Assembly: GCA_030272155.1 (NCBI GenBank)
Contig: CP126198.1
Coordinates: 1,984,001 to 2,048,000, forward strand
Reading direction: 5' to 3'
Source: Tetradesmus obliquus
Lineage: Eukaryota > Chlorophyta > Chlorophyceae > Sphaeropleales > Scenedesmaceae
DNA: 64,000 bases
Position 1 is the first letter of the stretch. Each line of letters opens with the position of its first letter. Positions 47,386 to 59,890 of the stretch are shown here, in pieces. The translations under genes and the position numbers were made by a program. The notes under the pieces were generated by a model. It saw only the letters and a list, made by a program, of their open reading frames with translations, made no database searches and was not told the DNA's origin.

Positions 47386-49097
47386 CACTATGGTCACCGA
47401 GATGTCCAGCTGCATGTCCAGGCATGTCCAGTTGCATGGTGTGCAACTGGACATGCCATGTGGCATGTCCAGTGTGAGACTGGACATGGCCATGTCCAGC
47501 ATGCTGCTGGACATCGAGTAGGTGACTGGACACGATACTGGACACGGCAATTGGACTTTCATAAACTGCCTATTACCGTTATATCAAACGTATTTGATGC
47601 AGTAAACAAGTGTTCGCGGCAGGACAGCAATGTCGAGGTGCTTGGGTTGGCGCCCTCGACCCCCTGGTACCAAGTCACTGCAGCTGCAACTGCCAAGTGG
47701 GCAAGTGACCCATGGGCTGTAACACAATCAGCATGTAGCTGCTGCAATACAAACAGAATCTGGCAGCTGCTGCAATCACAACAACATCAACAGCACGCAG
47801 CTGCTGCATGACAGTAAAGGCACCCAGCTGCTGCAATCACAACATAAGCAGTGAGGACACCACGCGGAACAGCTGCCAAGAACTGCATTGACAAGATTGC
47901 GTCTCTACCACTTGTACAGATGATGCCTATGCCAACTGCATTCACTGTGCATCCTGTTGCAGGCAGCGCCAGCACAGCAATGCACCAGCTGCCACTACCG
48001 CTGCATGCCACCATCTGCCAACAAAAACATACAAGTTCCAGCAGCTGCTGATCGCGCACTGGTGTCTGCGTAGCCGGCATCAACTGCGAGTTGGCAGGCT
48101 GCCACCGCCTGCAGTCATCACAAGTGTAGCGGTTGTTTCAAATAACACCCCTGCAGCAGTGCAGCAGAAACAGAGCAGCTGCACTTACATTTGCATGCTG
48201 CAGCGTAGGATGTGGCACTTGTTGAGGTTGGCGTTATCTCAATCAAGGTCTGGGCCAACCGGCGTTTGCGCGTTGATTGGCGCCCGCCATGCACCACTAC
48301 ATGCAATACTACAGAGCAGCAGCATATGCGCCAACATAATCGCTGCCACTGAATCGCACATATGAGGCAGACTGCTTGCAATGCCACACCGCTCAAGCTC
48401 ACCAGGAAGTGCATCAGCCATGCCACGCTGCCGGAAAGTCGGCCCCTGTGTCTCTATAGGGAAGGTCTGCGCACCAACAGAGGTCTCATGTCAATATATC
48501 ACAATGGTGGTCTCCAAGCAGGCGTCTGCTGCTGCATCAGATACAGTGGCGCCATGCTGACTGCAATCAAGTAGGACCCATGCACGCAGGAAGTAAAAGC
48601 TGGATGGGTGGCGCGCACACCACATGGAGGGCATTGCGAGCAAGTATGGCGTGTGTGAAGTGCGTCGCAAGCACGTTCCACATTATGCAACTGCTGGCCT
48701 GCTGGGCATGCTGTCTGCTGCGTGCGTATGTTCATGCACGCGTTGCCAAGAATGATCACGACAAGCCCTGCAGCAAGCGGCATGCTCTTGATTGGGAGAG
48801 CTGTCACTTTACAGCAGCAGCAGCAGTAGCAGCAGCTGTAACCTGCTACCTGTTAGGTTCTAACGTTTTTGTTATTCTGACCTACCTGTGATGCTGGGAG
48901 ACGGGCAGCTGACAGGAGCCTGCACACAGCAGCAGCAGCAACGCAGGTGACACACAACTGCACCTGTGGACAACCTGCATGCACCCAGCCTCTACAGCTG
49001 ACATAGCACGGCTGATGCTGCTGTACCTGAAACTGATCTTGATCTGGTGATGGTGTGATCATTCCTGCGACAGTACTGCTGCACTGCTGCAACTGTA

Positions 49098-49132
<35 letters not shown>

Positions 49133-50124
49133 GAGCTGGGCGCCCTAGCAGCTGCAGGGCTGGGTGCTGTCGTTTCAGCCGCTGCTGATCTGGGTAAGAG
49201 TCGCTCACCATGTCATCAAAGTATCAAGATAAGCAGTAGCAGCTCCATGCGCTTTCTACAGCATTGAAATCCTGCAGGATCAACCTTGCAGCTGCATAGT
49301 GCTTCAAGGACTGCTGCTGCTCAATGAGCAGGCGTCTGCAGCCTCACAAACGCCCAATAACCGCATTGATCTGTTGTCGTTCATTAACGCTTTCAGCGAT
49401 GGTCTCTGCCAGTGGACACGAGCTTGCAGTCTGTTTCAGCCCCGTGCACCATATGCAACGCAGCAGCAGTGCGCGACACAGGTGCGATCACTGTAATGCT
49501 TCAGCAGTAGTCATATTGATCATCGTTTGCAGCTGTTTGCTTACCAGTAGACGAACAGTTCACGAGCGTATGCCATCTGACCATTTTGTATTTTAACAAG
49601 TGACACACCTTGCAGCAGCGCGCAATGGGGCTATACGGGCCACTAAACTTACTATAATAGAACTAAACGATGTGTCTGGAAAGGCTGCTGCTTCGGCAGC
49701 GGGGGAAAGTCGTGCAATGCTGTAGTGACATGCTGATCTTCGCCTTGAGGCGCTGTCCTGCCATAAGACACCATAAATGCTGCTTTATATGATTATTCCT
49801 TGCTCTATCGCACGCTTAGGCGTGAATATCAAGCCGGTGTTGACGTGATATCGACAAACCCTACAGCAAGCCCATGGGCTGGCCAGCTGACGTGCTGGCT
49901 GTTCAGCGACACAGTATAAGCGGCATACATGCAACAACACCTACTTGCGGCGTTTCAGCCGGGTATCGTGCCGTACAACGCATCAGCAGCAGCACATGTC
50001 CAGTTGCAGGCAGACTGCCAGTCCAGTGGACCTGCAACTGGACATGCAAACCCACCAACTGGACACGATTTGGTGCCACTGGACATGCCTGGACATGCAG
50101 CTGGACATCTCGGTGACCATAGTG
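47386..50124. mobile_element. CACTA-like DNA transposon, apparently non-autonomous, 2.74 kb
   Basis: Perfect 47-bp terminal inverted repeats begin CACTATGGTCACCGAG and end in its complement CCATAGTG. The flanks are CAC at 47383-47385 and CAC at 50125-50127, a 3-bp target duplication as in the CACTA (EnSpm/CMC) superfamily. Subterminal regions (47395-47560 and 49990-50110) are packed with ATGTCCAG/CTGGACAT words in both orientations, the typical subterminal transposase-binding repeats. Inside I see no long transposase frame, only short frames in CAG-rich sequence. The identical inverted repeats suggest recent movement, presumably by a transposase encoded elsewhere. Confidence 0.8.
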
Positions 50125-50378
50125 CACAAGGTACCGCACCGGTGCTTTGCAGGCCTTGGAAGCTCACGTCGGCATCTCGTGCAGATAGAATACAACTACA
50201 ACCAAAACATAGCATATCTAACATTATATAGACATTCTGAGAACACCACGGCGCGATTTGCAAAAACTGCCAAAATTCCGACGCAACACTGTGCGACGTA
50301 CCCCCAGCACAACACTGGATGGTATGGTGCATGCTGTGTATGAGCTCTGATCACTGCGTACCTGACATTGCAACGCCA

Positions 50379-50979
50379 TCATGGTGGGCAGGAATGGTGG
50401 CAGCAGAGGATCTGCAGCAGTGGCCAGGTGACAGTCATACCATGGCGGGGTGAGAGGTTCATGAATGTGTTGCGCATGACACGTGCTGCAGTAAGGCAGT
50501 TTCCATGCTTAGGCACCAGCAGAGAGAGCAGCATTTTGATGGACTCTGAGACCAACATTGGACATGCTGCCATGACCGCCGAAGTTACTGTTACACTACA
50601 TGTGCCGGCAATGGGCATCGTTGTAACATAGCCCAAACTGGCTGTCTCAGCTGCACATGGAACAAAGCTTTTCTGCAGCGCCCCGTTACATGCAGTACAA
50701 TGCTGTTGCAACACCAGCGCTGCTGCTGCTGCTGCTGCTGCTGCTGCAGATGCATGCAATGGCACATGCCAGCGTTGAACAGTTCCTGCGCATATGGGTA
50801 GCGCCTGCATGTGACGACCAGTTGCTGCAGGCATGCTCAGATCCCCAATGAATCATTGATGGGCCCATTACCTTGACAAGCACTCACCCAGAGGGATTGA
50901 TCCTGACTCCAGAGATGGAGCCGATGCAGAGCAGCACAAAGGCCACGATGGCCAGCACAGCCTGAGTGAAGAAGGACAT
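50379..50979 (-). CDS. Small secreted protein, paralogue 3
   Basis: The first exon starts at the ATG at 50979 (MSFFTQAVLAIVAFVLLCIG, ending RINPSG) with a GTGAGT donor near 50890. It is aligned along its length with the first exon of paralogue 2. A likely downstream exon spans about 50722-50440 (HCTACNGALQKSFVPC, then ETASLGYVTTMPIAGTCSVT), again with several cysteines, but its frame and end are not proven. Function unknown; secretion is inferred from the signal peptide. Confidence 0.45.
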
Positions 50980-51234
50980 CTTGAAATCGCAGTGCTGAAG
51001 TCTCGAGACCTGGAGAGAGGTTGCTGATGATGCCTAGAAGTTTTCGTTGCTTGGCTTGCTGAGGGTTGAGCGGTGAGTGTGATGATGAAGACGATGATCG
51101 TTCACGAAGCTTGTGTGCAATGTATAGCTTGTCCGAGCATGTCGAGACACGGCAGTTTGACGACGTGCACATGACATTTCCAGGCGGAGGCTCGACCGTT
51201 CGACGACGTGCAAATGACAAGCAGTGGTACCCTT

Positions 51235-51240
51235 GGGCCC
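51235..51240 (-). promoter_or_regulatory. GGGCCC element 256 bp upstream of paralogue 3
   Basis: Lies in a GC-richer patch (CTTGGGCCCGCCGCACC) between AT-richer flanks, at nearly the same distance from the ATG as in the other two paralogues. Confidence 0.4.
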
Positions 51241-51589
51241 GCCGCACCTGCCCGGCTCACAGTTGCGCTGCATGTTCACGGCTAAGAGAATACCAAATTT
51301 GTTTATTCTTACGAGAAACTTCATCGTCCACCTCCAAGGCCAACTGGGCCTAGGCCAGTTGCCAGTTGACGGTGTTGCGCAAACACCACGATACACCGGT
51401 GTACACCGGTGCGGTACCGCACGAGGACTCAGTTGCACGGCATTCTACAGTTCCAAGGTGTTTCACAACAATGTGGCATACGGTGTGGGGAAAAGTTGCA
51501 GGTAACACACTTGACAAAAGCACAATGCACCAGTTTGGCATATCTACGGCTTTAGCAAGGTGGCCATTGCCTTGGAATGTCATGAACGC

Positions 51590-52345
51590 AGGCTGCTGAT
51601 GCCACGAAGCTACAACGTCTTGCTGCGCTTGCTGCCATAGCGCCCCGCCATGCTGCCTTTGTTAATCGGGTTAGAGCCCTGGATGCCCTGCCGATGGCAG
51701 TCAGCCTGCCTGCAGTGCAGTCGGTGTTGTCTCGTTGCTGGCAGGTACGGGTGGCTAACATGTACAAGGAAGCGGCGTGGCGCTTGGCTTTGGATGCATT
51801 CCCTACTGCTCAACGTATGCAGACTAGTGCTGCGTGTGCAGCGTGTTCTGCTGCAGGGCCTGGGGTGGAGCATCATTTTTGGACATGTCCTGTTGCTGTG
51901 GCGGTGCGGCGTGAGGTGGGAAGTCAACTAATGGCGTTCAACTTGTTGCCGGCAGGTGCTGTACTGCCGTGCCGAGCTATATGGTTTGCGTGTTCCCCCC
52001 ATAACGCGGTACATCGCATGGTGTGGGACATGGTCTGTCTTGCAGCAGTGCATGCTTTTGACTACATCGGTTGGTGTGGGACATGGTCTGTCTTGCAGCA
52101 GTGCATGCTTTTGAGAAAGGCCGCAGGGCAGCGTGGGCTGTATCCGGTGACCTTGGGGTACCCCAGCTGGTGGAACAAGTGGCTGTGAGAGCAGCAGTAG
52201 GTGCTTTTTGGGATGCGCTTGCGGACTTTGCTGCTACGGCTAGGGTGCCGTCACGGTATAGAAATCGGCTGCTCACACACCAGCCTTTTATTGCCTGGCA
52301 TACTGTGTTGCTTGGCAATGGTTTGTGTGTGGTGCGGCGGTGATG
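51590..52345 (+). mobile_element. 3' end of a probable non-LTR retrotransposon (LINE)
   Basis: The plus-strand frame from about 51591 encodes VLSRCWQVRVANMYKEAAWR and then CAACSAAGPGVEHHFWTCPV. The C-x2-C-x8-HH-x3-C arrangement followed by CPVAVAVRREV is the zf-RVT type motif found after the reverse transcriptase of LINEs. A direct duplication with a 53-bp offset (about 52021-52073 and 52074-52126) shifts the frame; after it the protein continues FEKGRRAAWAV to NGLCVVRR and a stop at 52343. No reverse transcriptase core lies upstream, so this is a 5'-truncated copy, as is common for LINEs. It could instead be a domesticated fragment. Confidence 0.5.
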
Positions 52346-54432
52346 GCCTTCTTCTCACTGCATGTACTTGCTTTCTCTGTGAGCTTCTGACACGCCAGAG
52401 CTAGCCGTCTTGCTTTGCAGGAGCTGTGAGTTGCCGTATTGCTGCTGCAACATGTAGTTGTGCGGCCCTTGCAGCAGCTGGCTTGTTCTCTGCTCTCTCT
52501 TCCCAGTTTGTCGCCTCAGGCCACCGCCTGTCAGGCTGTGTTTCTGCTGGTGGGTGTTGCTCTGGGGATTCAGCCCGCCCGCTGCACTGCATAAAGTGCA
52601 GCTTGCGGTCACTGACACTGTTTACACTAGTCCTCCCGTTGTTTAGCATCAACACTGCGTGTGCTGTGGCTGACGGCTTTGCCTGCAAGGCCATATGTCA
52701 AGTTACACACACATAGACTTTCTGGGGTGAGTCTCCTTGAGTGACAGCCTGTTTTGCTGAGTCATCCGCGGCGTTCCAGATTTTCGGGTGTTCGTTGCAA
52801 CGTAGTTGCCTGTGCACACCGTGTAACCCCTCTTCTTCTTCTCTATGTCATGAACGTACGAGAACTGGATGTTGCAACAGGCATGTTCACCCCTCTATCT
52901 GGAGGAATTGGTCACCACAGCCTGCGGCGGATGGTTGCAGCAAATGTTACAGACTGCAAGCGTGCACTTGGCACGCCTGCACAAAGTACAGCATGCTGCC
53001 GTGTTCATAGAATGGTTCAAATGGTGCATACCGCGCCAAGAGCATGCTGCTTTGTGTGCTGTGAGCGGCTGTTGAGTCAGCTGCTGACTGCAAAGTCCAT
53101 CCACTGCTGACTCGCCAATACACCAGGTAACTAGACATTCTGGTGCATTGACACAGCGGTGTGCATGACACCACATCCTGCCCCATGACAAAGCACGTAG
53201 CAGCATGGCACACAGTGCAACCCGCTGCAGCAGCCGCTGCATCATCATGAAATTGCATGCAGTACAGTGCCTCAATAGGCAGCACACACAGGATCTGTGC
53301 ACCAGGACCAGCGCACCAGGAGCTACCCATGTGCGAGCCAGTTGTTGATCTGCAGCATGCTTGCTCATATAGATTTGCGCCCACTGATGATACGGTGTGT
53401 CAATGGATACACCGTATCATCACGGCGAAAGAAAAACAACCAGCACTACACAAACACACATAAAGCAAGATGCCACGCAGCAACAAAGGCATGTGCACTG
53501 ACAAGCAACAAGAACAAAGCGCTACAACACAGTCGACATGACAACCAAGTCCTTGCAGTGAACAGCAGTCCACAGGAGTGTGGTGCCTGCCGGCCCAGTG
53601 CATAACAACCTTCAAGTGTTTGTAACCTGGCCTAGCAACAAGGTGACAGTGACACTCAACACAGTAGCAGATAGACGAGGCTTCCATGCTATGCAATGAA
53701 TTCCTTGCACAGCATGTCAGCCAGCGCTGCTCAAACATCCAACAACAGCATCATCATCAACAGCATGTCACCCGCACTACAAGAAAGGAAGGGCAGTTAA
53801 ATGGAGTGCCTGAGTATGTGTGCCAGCACCTGATATAGGTGCAACATGGCCACAACAGGTCACTAACACGCTGCTATCCATGTCTCACGTGCATTCTTCA
53901 AAGAATCCAAGGTAACAACATGCCGGCTGTTGTGTTTGTGTGTAAACAGACCTACACAACCAGTGTCTTCTTACAAGACCATCCCTCCACACCTGGCACC
54001 TGATGAAAGCAGCAGCTGCTTTCCTTGACTGGTAGCATATGCGTGCATACATGAAAAAATAATGCACCCATAATCAGTATGCACCGCTGCAGCATGCAGC
54101 AGCCTGCACACCTCAAACACAGCCGCTCTGCCCAGGCCAGTGCCTGAGGCGTCATAAGCAACACCGCACACCGCCACTGCCTCTTGCAGCCTCGCAGCTG
54201 CTATATCCAAGCCGCTCGTGCCACGTTACGGCATTTCTGCCACAGCGCTAACGCGCTCTCCGCTCCGCAATCAAGCTCCATCACTCAGCGTCCAGTCCAA
54301 TGAGCAATATGCTGCTGCTGACCACTTCACTGGCTGTGATTCCACCGCCCGCACGCGCACTCCCTAACGCTCAGTCAGCCAAGAAGCTGAACAGAACGAA
54401 GCCGTACAACAACTAAGCTTGCTGTCAGCAGC
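52346..54432. other. Intergenic, with one perfect hairpin
   Basis: No convincing exon. A 14-bp perfect inverted repeat at 53385-53398 and 53409-53422 encloses a 10-nt loop. The right end is the 3' flank of the desaturase gene. Confidence 0.45.
53385..53422. repeat. Short perfect hairpin
   Basis: Arms TGATGATACGGTGT and its exact complement, 10-nt loop. It has no T-run after it and no gene ends beside it, so a terminator role is not supported. Confidence 0.8.
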
Positions 54433-54555
54433 CTAGGCCTTCTGGTAGTACACGATGTTTCCCTCGTCAGCCACAAACTGGTCCTCAGTCAGGCTGCGCT
54501 TCAGCGGCTCAATCAGGTGCACCGGCAGCGGCCCAGCACTCTTCACAGGCTCCCT

Positions 54556-54590
<35 letters not shown>

Positions 54591-56168
54591 GATGACGGTG
54601 TGTTTGTGATAAGGGATGCCTTTTGCCCCAAACGCTTTGCAGGAGAGCAGCCGCCGCCTGCAACTGGGTGTCAGCATAAGAATATCCAGATACACATGCT
54701 TCCCATGTGCCAGCGCAGTAAAGCGGGGTTCGAGGATTCAAAACAGCAACATGCACGCCTGCCTGCCGGTGTAGCATCACACGGTGCTGCTGCGAAAGAA
54801 GGCACACAAAACTGTGCCGCACCTGTAGTAAGGGCCCATGACCTTCTTGGCTGCCTCCGTGGCCTCCACCAGGTTGTAGTGCGGGATCTGGGGGAACTGC
54901 AGGCGCAAGAAGGGCAGACAGACAGAGAAGTAATGAGCTATGCAACTAATGTCAGGCCACGAACACGCGGTCCAGCAATCACACAGCTCCATACTGCAGG
55001 TACGTGCAAGCTATGCAAGAGCTTTGAAGGCTGTGTGCAAGGGTGACAACCTTGCAAAAAAAAAAATAGGGCAGTTCGCCCAGCACCGCTGCTGCTGCCG
55101 CGTCTCACCAGGTGGTGCACCACGTGCGTCTCGATGTTGTGGTGGATCTTGTTGAAGATGCCATAGTCCCTGTCCAGCGTGGTGAGGCCGCCGCGCAGGT
55201 AGCTCCACTCCTCGCCGCGGTACCATGGCATCTTCATGCCCGCATCCTCGGGGCCGTGGTGGTGCAGGTAGGTCACGGTGTCGAGCCAGACCACAAACAC
55301 CCAGTCTGCGCAGTAGCAGCAGCAACAGCAGAAGGAGCGGTGTCAGAAGAATGCATGCCGGCTACAACAACACAGCAGTAATGACGAAAGGAAACTGCTG
55401 CATGAAAACCCTGTTGACAACTTCCTATACTGCTACAATGCTTCTTCACACTCAGCACGCACTAATGTCCATGCCTGTTGCAGGCTAGCACCTAGCACTG
55501 CTGCCAGCACTGCGCACGACATCGCCAGAAAAAAACCACTGCTGCGCGGCAGATATCTGCTGCCGTTGCTGCCCCTGTCACCACCTCACAGCTGCACACT
55601 GGGCAGCTTGCGCTCAAGCCATGAACTTCGCACTCACAAGGCACGAAGTACAGGTTGAACATGGCTACCACGCCCAGCTTGGCGGTGCAGGCTGCCAGCA
55701 GGCCCAGCATGCCAATCATGAAGGCGTCGCTGGTCAGCACCATGTTCTTCTCACTGGGCTGGAACAGGTCGCAATCGGGGTCATAGTGGCTGCCCTCCTT
55801 GCCTGCAGGGCAACGAGCAGTTTGGTTTAGAAGGGGCCGAGGTAGTGCACTACGCATGACCTCCCTGCCCAACAGACAAAGCTGCCGCTGAACAACGCAC
55901 ACTTGCTGTCTGGTCCGGTGGCACACTACGACTGGTGGCACACTCGGCAATCTAGTGGCAGACTCCGTCAGACTTTCATCCGACCAAACCACTACACGGT
56001 CACGCTACGACACCATCACAGCAGACAACAACAGTGCTGTGCTGCCGCGCTGCTGTGCTGTCAAAAAAGCCTCACCTGGCGAGCGCTTCCACAGGTAGAA
56101 GGGGTATGCGAAGAGGCTCCAGGGGAAGCTGAGCCGGCCCAGCTTGGTCCACTTCTCCTGCAGGACAG

Positions 56169-56205
<37 letters not shown>

Positions 56206-58219
56206 GGCACACGATTTGTTGAGCGATATGGTGAGCGACACAACGCAAAAAATTCATAGGAGCTGAGCGCCATGTATGCAGAAGGTGGAGGGTGCTTGCC
56301 GCTACGCATGACATTATATAGCAGGTGATGCGCTGCCGCTGCTGCAGTTGCTGGGTCGCTGGGGTCTGGCTCGGCAATCTTCTACCCTGAAATATGCAAG
56401 TTGCAGCCCGGACCTCTGCACCCTCAACCCTGCTCACCAGCTTGTCGAACATGCTCTTGGTCACTGGGTGCCAGCTCTCGTCGTTCTCCACGTGGCCGTG
56501 GTTGCCGTGGTGTGTGCGGTGGCTGATGCGCCAGCCGTGGTATGGCACCAGGATGCTGGAGTGCGTGATGTTGCCGACCTGAGCATGACAAAACGACGAG
56601 GTTGTCAGACGAAGCACACTGCATGATGTTCTCCTGCAAGCTGATGTAACAGAGGTGCCCAGGCAGCTGCAGCACAGATGCAAGCACTGTCATCCATAGC
56701 TGACACACTGGATTCAACGTGCGCACAGCGTCCCTGTGCATGTTGCACGCGCATGAGTGGCAAATGCTGCACACGCAGCACTTATGTTCCAGCACAGCAC
56801 CAGCAAGCAGCAGCACACACACGCACCAGGTCGTTGAGGTGCCTGTTGTTGCTGAAGCTCTGGTGACCGCTGCTCGCAGGAAACACACAACATAGGGCAG
56901 GGCAGAGCAGCACAAAGCATTCAGACTTGCGAATGTGCGCAACAAGCAAGCGCTGCTTTTGAGCCGATATGCTTACGCACACGCAGCTGATGTTGCCATG
57001 CCGAGTACGTTGCAGATGTGCCTTGCCTGTTCTACTGCCAAGTCAGCAGTGGATGTAAGGCGAAAGCATAGCATGCTGCAGTTAAGACTTCTGTATCCAG
57101 CTGTGCTGCAGTGGGCATGCTCACCAGTCGTGGCCAACCACAAACAGCGCCCAGAACATGGTTCCCTGGGCAACCCAGTACAGGGGCCACGCCCACCACT
57201 GCAAAAGCAAGCAGGGCAGATGAAAGGTAAGCGAATGACAAGCCAACACACCTAAACACAATACAAAGCCAGCACTGTGCATGTTGAACGCCTCTGACCA
57301 AAACAATGACTGCTGTGACAGCTGTCACAGCAACTGCTGTACGCTGTTGCCTGCTGCGCTCAAGTGTCATACGCAAAACACAGCTGCACACCGCACCAGG
57401 CACAATGGCGGCAAGCTGCTGCTGTAGAAGCATGTCGCATCAGGCACATTTGCATGACCTCTGCAGCTCAACCTACCTGGTTGAGTGCAAAGGCGCCAGC
57501 TGCCAGGCCAGTCACAATCGCAACATCAGCTGCCAGGTATGCCATTGACTTGAAGCCGTTCTTCTCCCAGCATTGCTTGGGGATGGCCTCACGGATGTCG
57601 CTCAGGCCAAAGGGAGGGGGAGCAGACAGGTCGTAACTGCCGTCCTGCAAGCAAGAAATAGGCGATGCGCAACATGCGGGTCAGAGTCTGCAGCAGGAGA
57701 GATGAGGGGATCTCTGATGAATGCTGAACAAGCATGCTGACAACCAGAGCTGCTCATGCGGCCATGCTGTCAGGTGTGGCTTGATAAGCAGCAGCCACTG
57801 CTGTAAGGCATGCCACATGGCAGGCATGCACACATTGCTGCAAGCAACTGCGAAGTAAACCATATATACATATTGCACAGCATTTGAAGCTGCTACACTG
57901 GCCCATGCTGCGGAACAAAAAGTGTGGTGCGACCTGATGACAGTGGCTACCACACAGTTGTAAGCGCAACGCATGAACGCTTCATGCACCCTCTGCTGCA
58001 ACACAATCATTTTATGAATAGGGTATGCCGATTACTGACCTCCTTCAGCACAAAGCCGCGCTCGTCCTTGCGCACTGGAGCTGAGCTTGTGCTTGCCGGG
58101 CCGCTGATTGGCGCGGCCACCGCAGCACGCACGGACCTCCTTGCCGCGTTCAGCGGCAGGATGCTCCTCTGAGAACGCATAGTGCTGCAAGGCAGCCCGG
58201 TCTTTTGAAGCAGGGCCAT
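54433..58219 (-). CDS. FAD7: Omega-3 fatty acid desaturase, plastid type, about 414 aa
   Basis: Membrane di-iron enzyme that introduces the omega-3 (delta-15) double bond into plastid glycerolipid acyl chains, with ferredoxin as the usual electron donor. Ten exons: 58219-58040, 57644-57477, 57198-57125, 56869-56827, 56578-56438, 56157-56076, 55802-55638, 55305-55109, 54896-54823, 54553-54433, all GT-AG and in phase. The three His boxes are HDCGH (split by an intron inside the Cys codon), [19 protein letters not shown] and HVVHH. Other family marks are [56 protein letters not shown] and [15 protein letters not shown]. The N-terminus is rich in Ala, Arg and Ser, a chloroplast transit peptide. 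The start may be 58219 (MALLQKTG) or 58180 (MRSQRSIL, 401 aa); both fit a transit peptide. Confidence 0.95.
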
Positions 58220-59517
58220 GATGCAGCAGCGATCAAAGCGCAGCACAGGACTGCAGTGGTTATGGGCAATTGCGAAGAATGCCCTGACCTAAAGGTGGCT
58301 AGCCTGGGAGCAGGGCGCGCCTATGATGCAGGTGCGCAAGGGAGCTTGAACGCCTCTAACACCTTCTAACACTCGCACTCCTGGCATGGGTGACACCCGT
58401 TGGTAGCGATCTGTACCTTTGTGAATCATCACTTTCTATTGTAACTCGTCTTCGTCGTAGCACCAGGCTGTCACGCTGTACCTGCCGTCGCACATGTCAG
58501 ATGCATGTGTGCGCCACATCATGCACATGCTCAGCAGGGCCAGGCAAACACGCATTCAGGCTGTTGACCAAGGAATGGATGGCAGGCACTTGAGAAGCTC
58601 TCTGTTACTCTCTACACGCTGATAACTCTGGCCACTGTCAAAATCTGCAAGCCTTGAAGGTCTGGCGCTGCAAGCCAGTTACCAGGTAAATGCTCAGTGC
58701 ACAATTTCAGTGCTGCCAGTGCAACAATCAAGAGCAACCAGAGTGCCATTGTTTTGTAAGGAATATGCAAGATTGGTCACGTAATTGCAGGTCACGAGTC
58801 ATGCAGCAGATGTGTGAACCAGCAGATGAAAGACCAGGCTGAGCTGCGCACCGCCCGCGCTAGACAACAGCGCGCTGAAAACACCCCGCATCCCTGCAGG
58901 CTGCATGCTTCATGCATAGCTAGGCCATGTGCTTTGCAGCACATGCAGCCAGCAGACCAGTTTGCAAAGACACAGCAGCTGCTTGCAAGCCAGCAACCTG
59001 CCAAGCCTGCTGCGTGGCTGTGAATGCTGATCAGGGTGAGCAGGCATGCAATAGCACACAAACACGAGCCTGCACATCATCGCGCACCACCATCAACAAT
59101 GGCCAACTTGCTGAAGTACTGCTTGACGTCAAACAATCAAATGGACTTTGGTCAAATGGACGGAGGTCTGGGGTGCAGCACCTGGACTGTCTGCTGGTAC
59201 AAATTTCTGGGCAGGCATGCCAGGTTGGTAGCATGGCACACTTTTATAGCAACACAGGGCTGCAATATGCCCAGCTGCAACCCCCAGACCAGCATGGCAC
59301 CGTCAGGACTCTGCAGCCAGAGCATGCATGCATGCTTGCATCCAAGGTGGCCTGTTGTGCTGCAAAGCTGCGTTCTGCCCTTCCATGCTAACACCATGCG
59401 CCGCAGCCGCCAAAACTAGAATACGCCTGCTGTCAAGCACATAGTGCCAGACAAATGTCCGAGGCAAGCTGCACAACTAAATTCACAGAGTAAACTGCAT
59501 TCACAGCAGCGACATAC
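58220..59517. other. Intergenic: 5' flank of the desaturase gene
   Basis: No exon recognised on either strand. Confidence 0.45.
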
Positions 59518-59661
59518 CTGATCATGGTCACATTGCGCAGCGTCATGCTCATGTCAGCAGCAGCGGTGCGCCCCTCCACCACTTTCTTGCACTTGCAGTG
59601 ACTCTTTGGCTGGCAAAACAGCCACTGGCGTCCGCCAACCCGCCAGTTGCCACTCCATGCA
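59518..59661 (-). CDS. Isolated exon-like segment with Cys residues
   Basis: It is bounded by a CTGCAG acceptor and a GTATGT donor and is open throughout: AWSGNWRVGGRQWLFCQPKS, then HCKCKKVVEGRTAAADMSMT and LRNVTMIR. I found no partner exons with confidence. The W-S-x-n-C-x-C layout vaguely recalls the Cys-rich exon near 38800. It may belong to a small secreted-protein gene between 59.0 and 59.9 kb. Confidence 0.3.
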
Positions 59662-59890
59662 CTGCAGGCTTCACCCAACACACACAATGATCTTCAGCTG
59701 TGACCAGGTGCCACCAATGGGCTCCAGCTAGCCAGGCACGCGGTCAATGTAGCTGTGTATGCACATGCTACACAAGAGACAGCACTGCAGCTGGGGCTAG
59801 CGCAGGCATGCAGCCCTCCGCAAGCCGCAACCCAAGTAAACCGCCCCTCATCACATCCACGGCAAGGCCCAGCACTCAGCGCTGTCATGA

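Noticed and set aside
47800-49600. Transposase inside the CACTA-like element
   Set aside because: Frames are all short, CAG-derived and without recognisable transposase motifs, so I call the element non-autonomous.
56072-56683. 203-codon frame as one exon of the desaturase
   Set aside because: It runs through an intron; the conserved desaturase sequence resumes in phase only after splicing 56438 to 56157.
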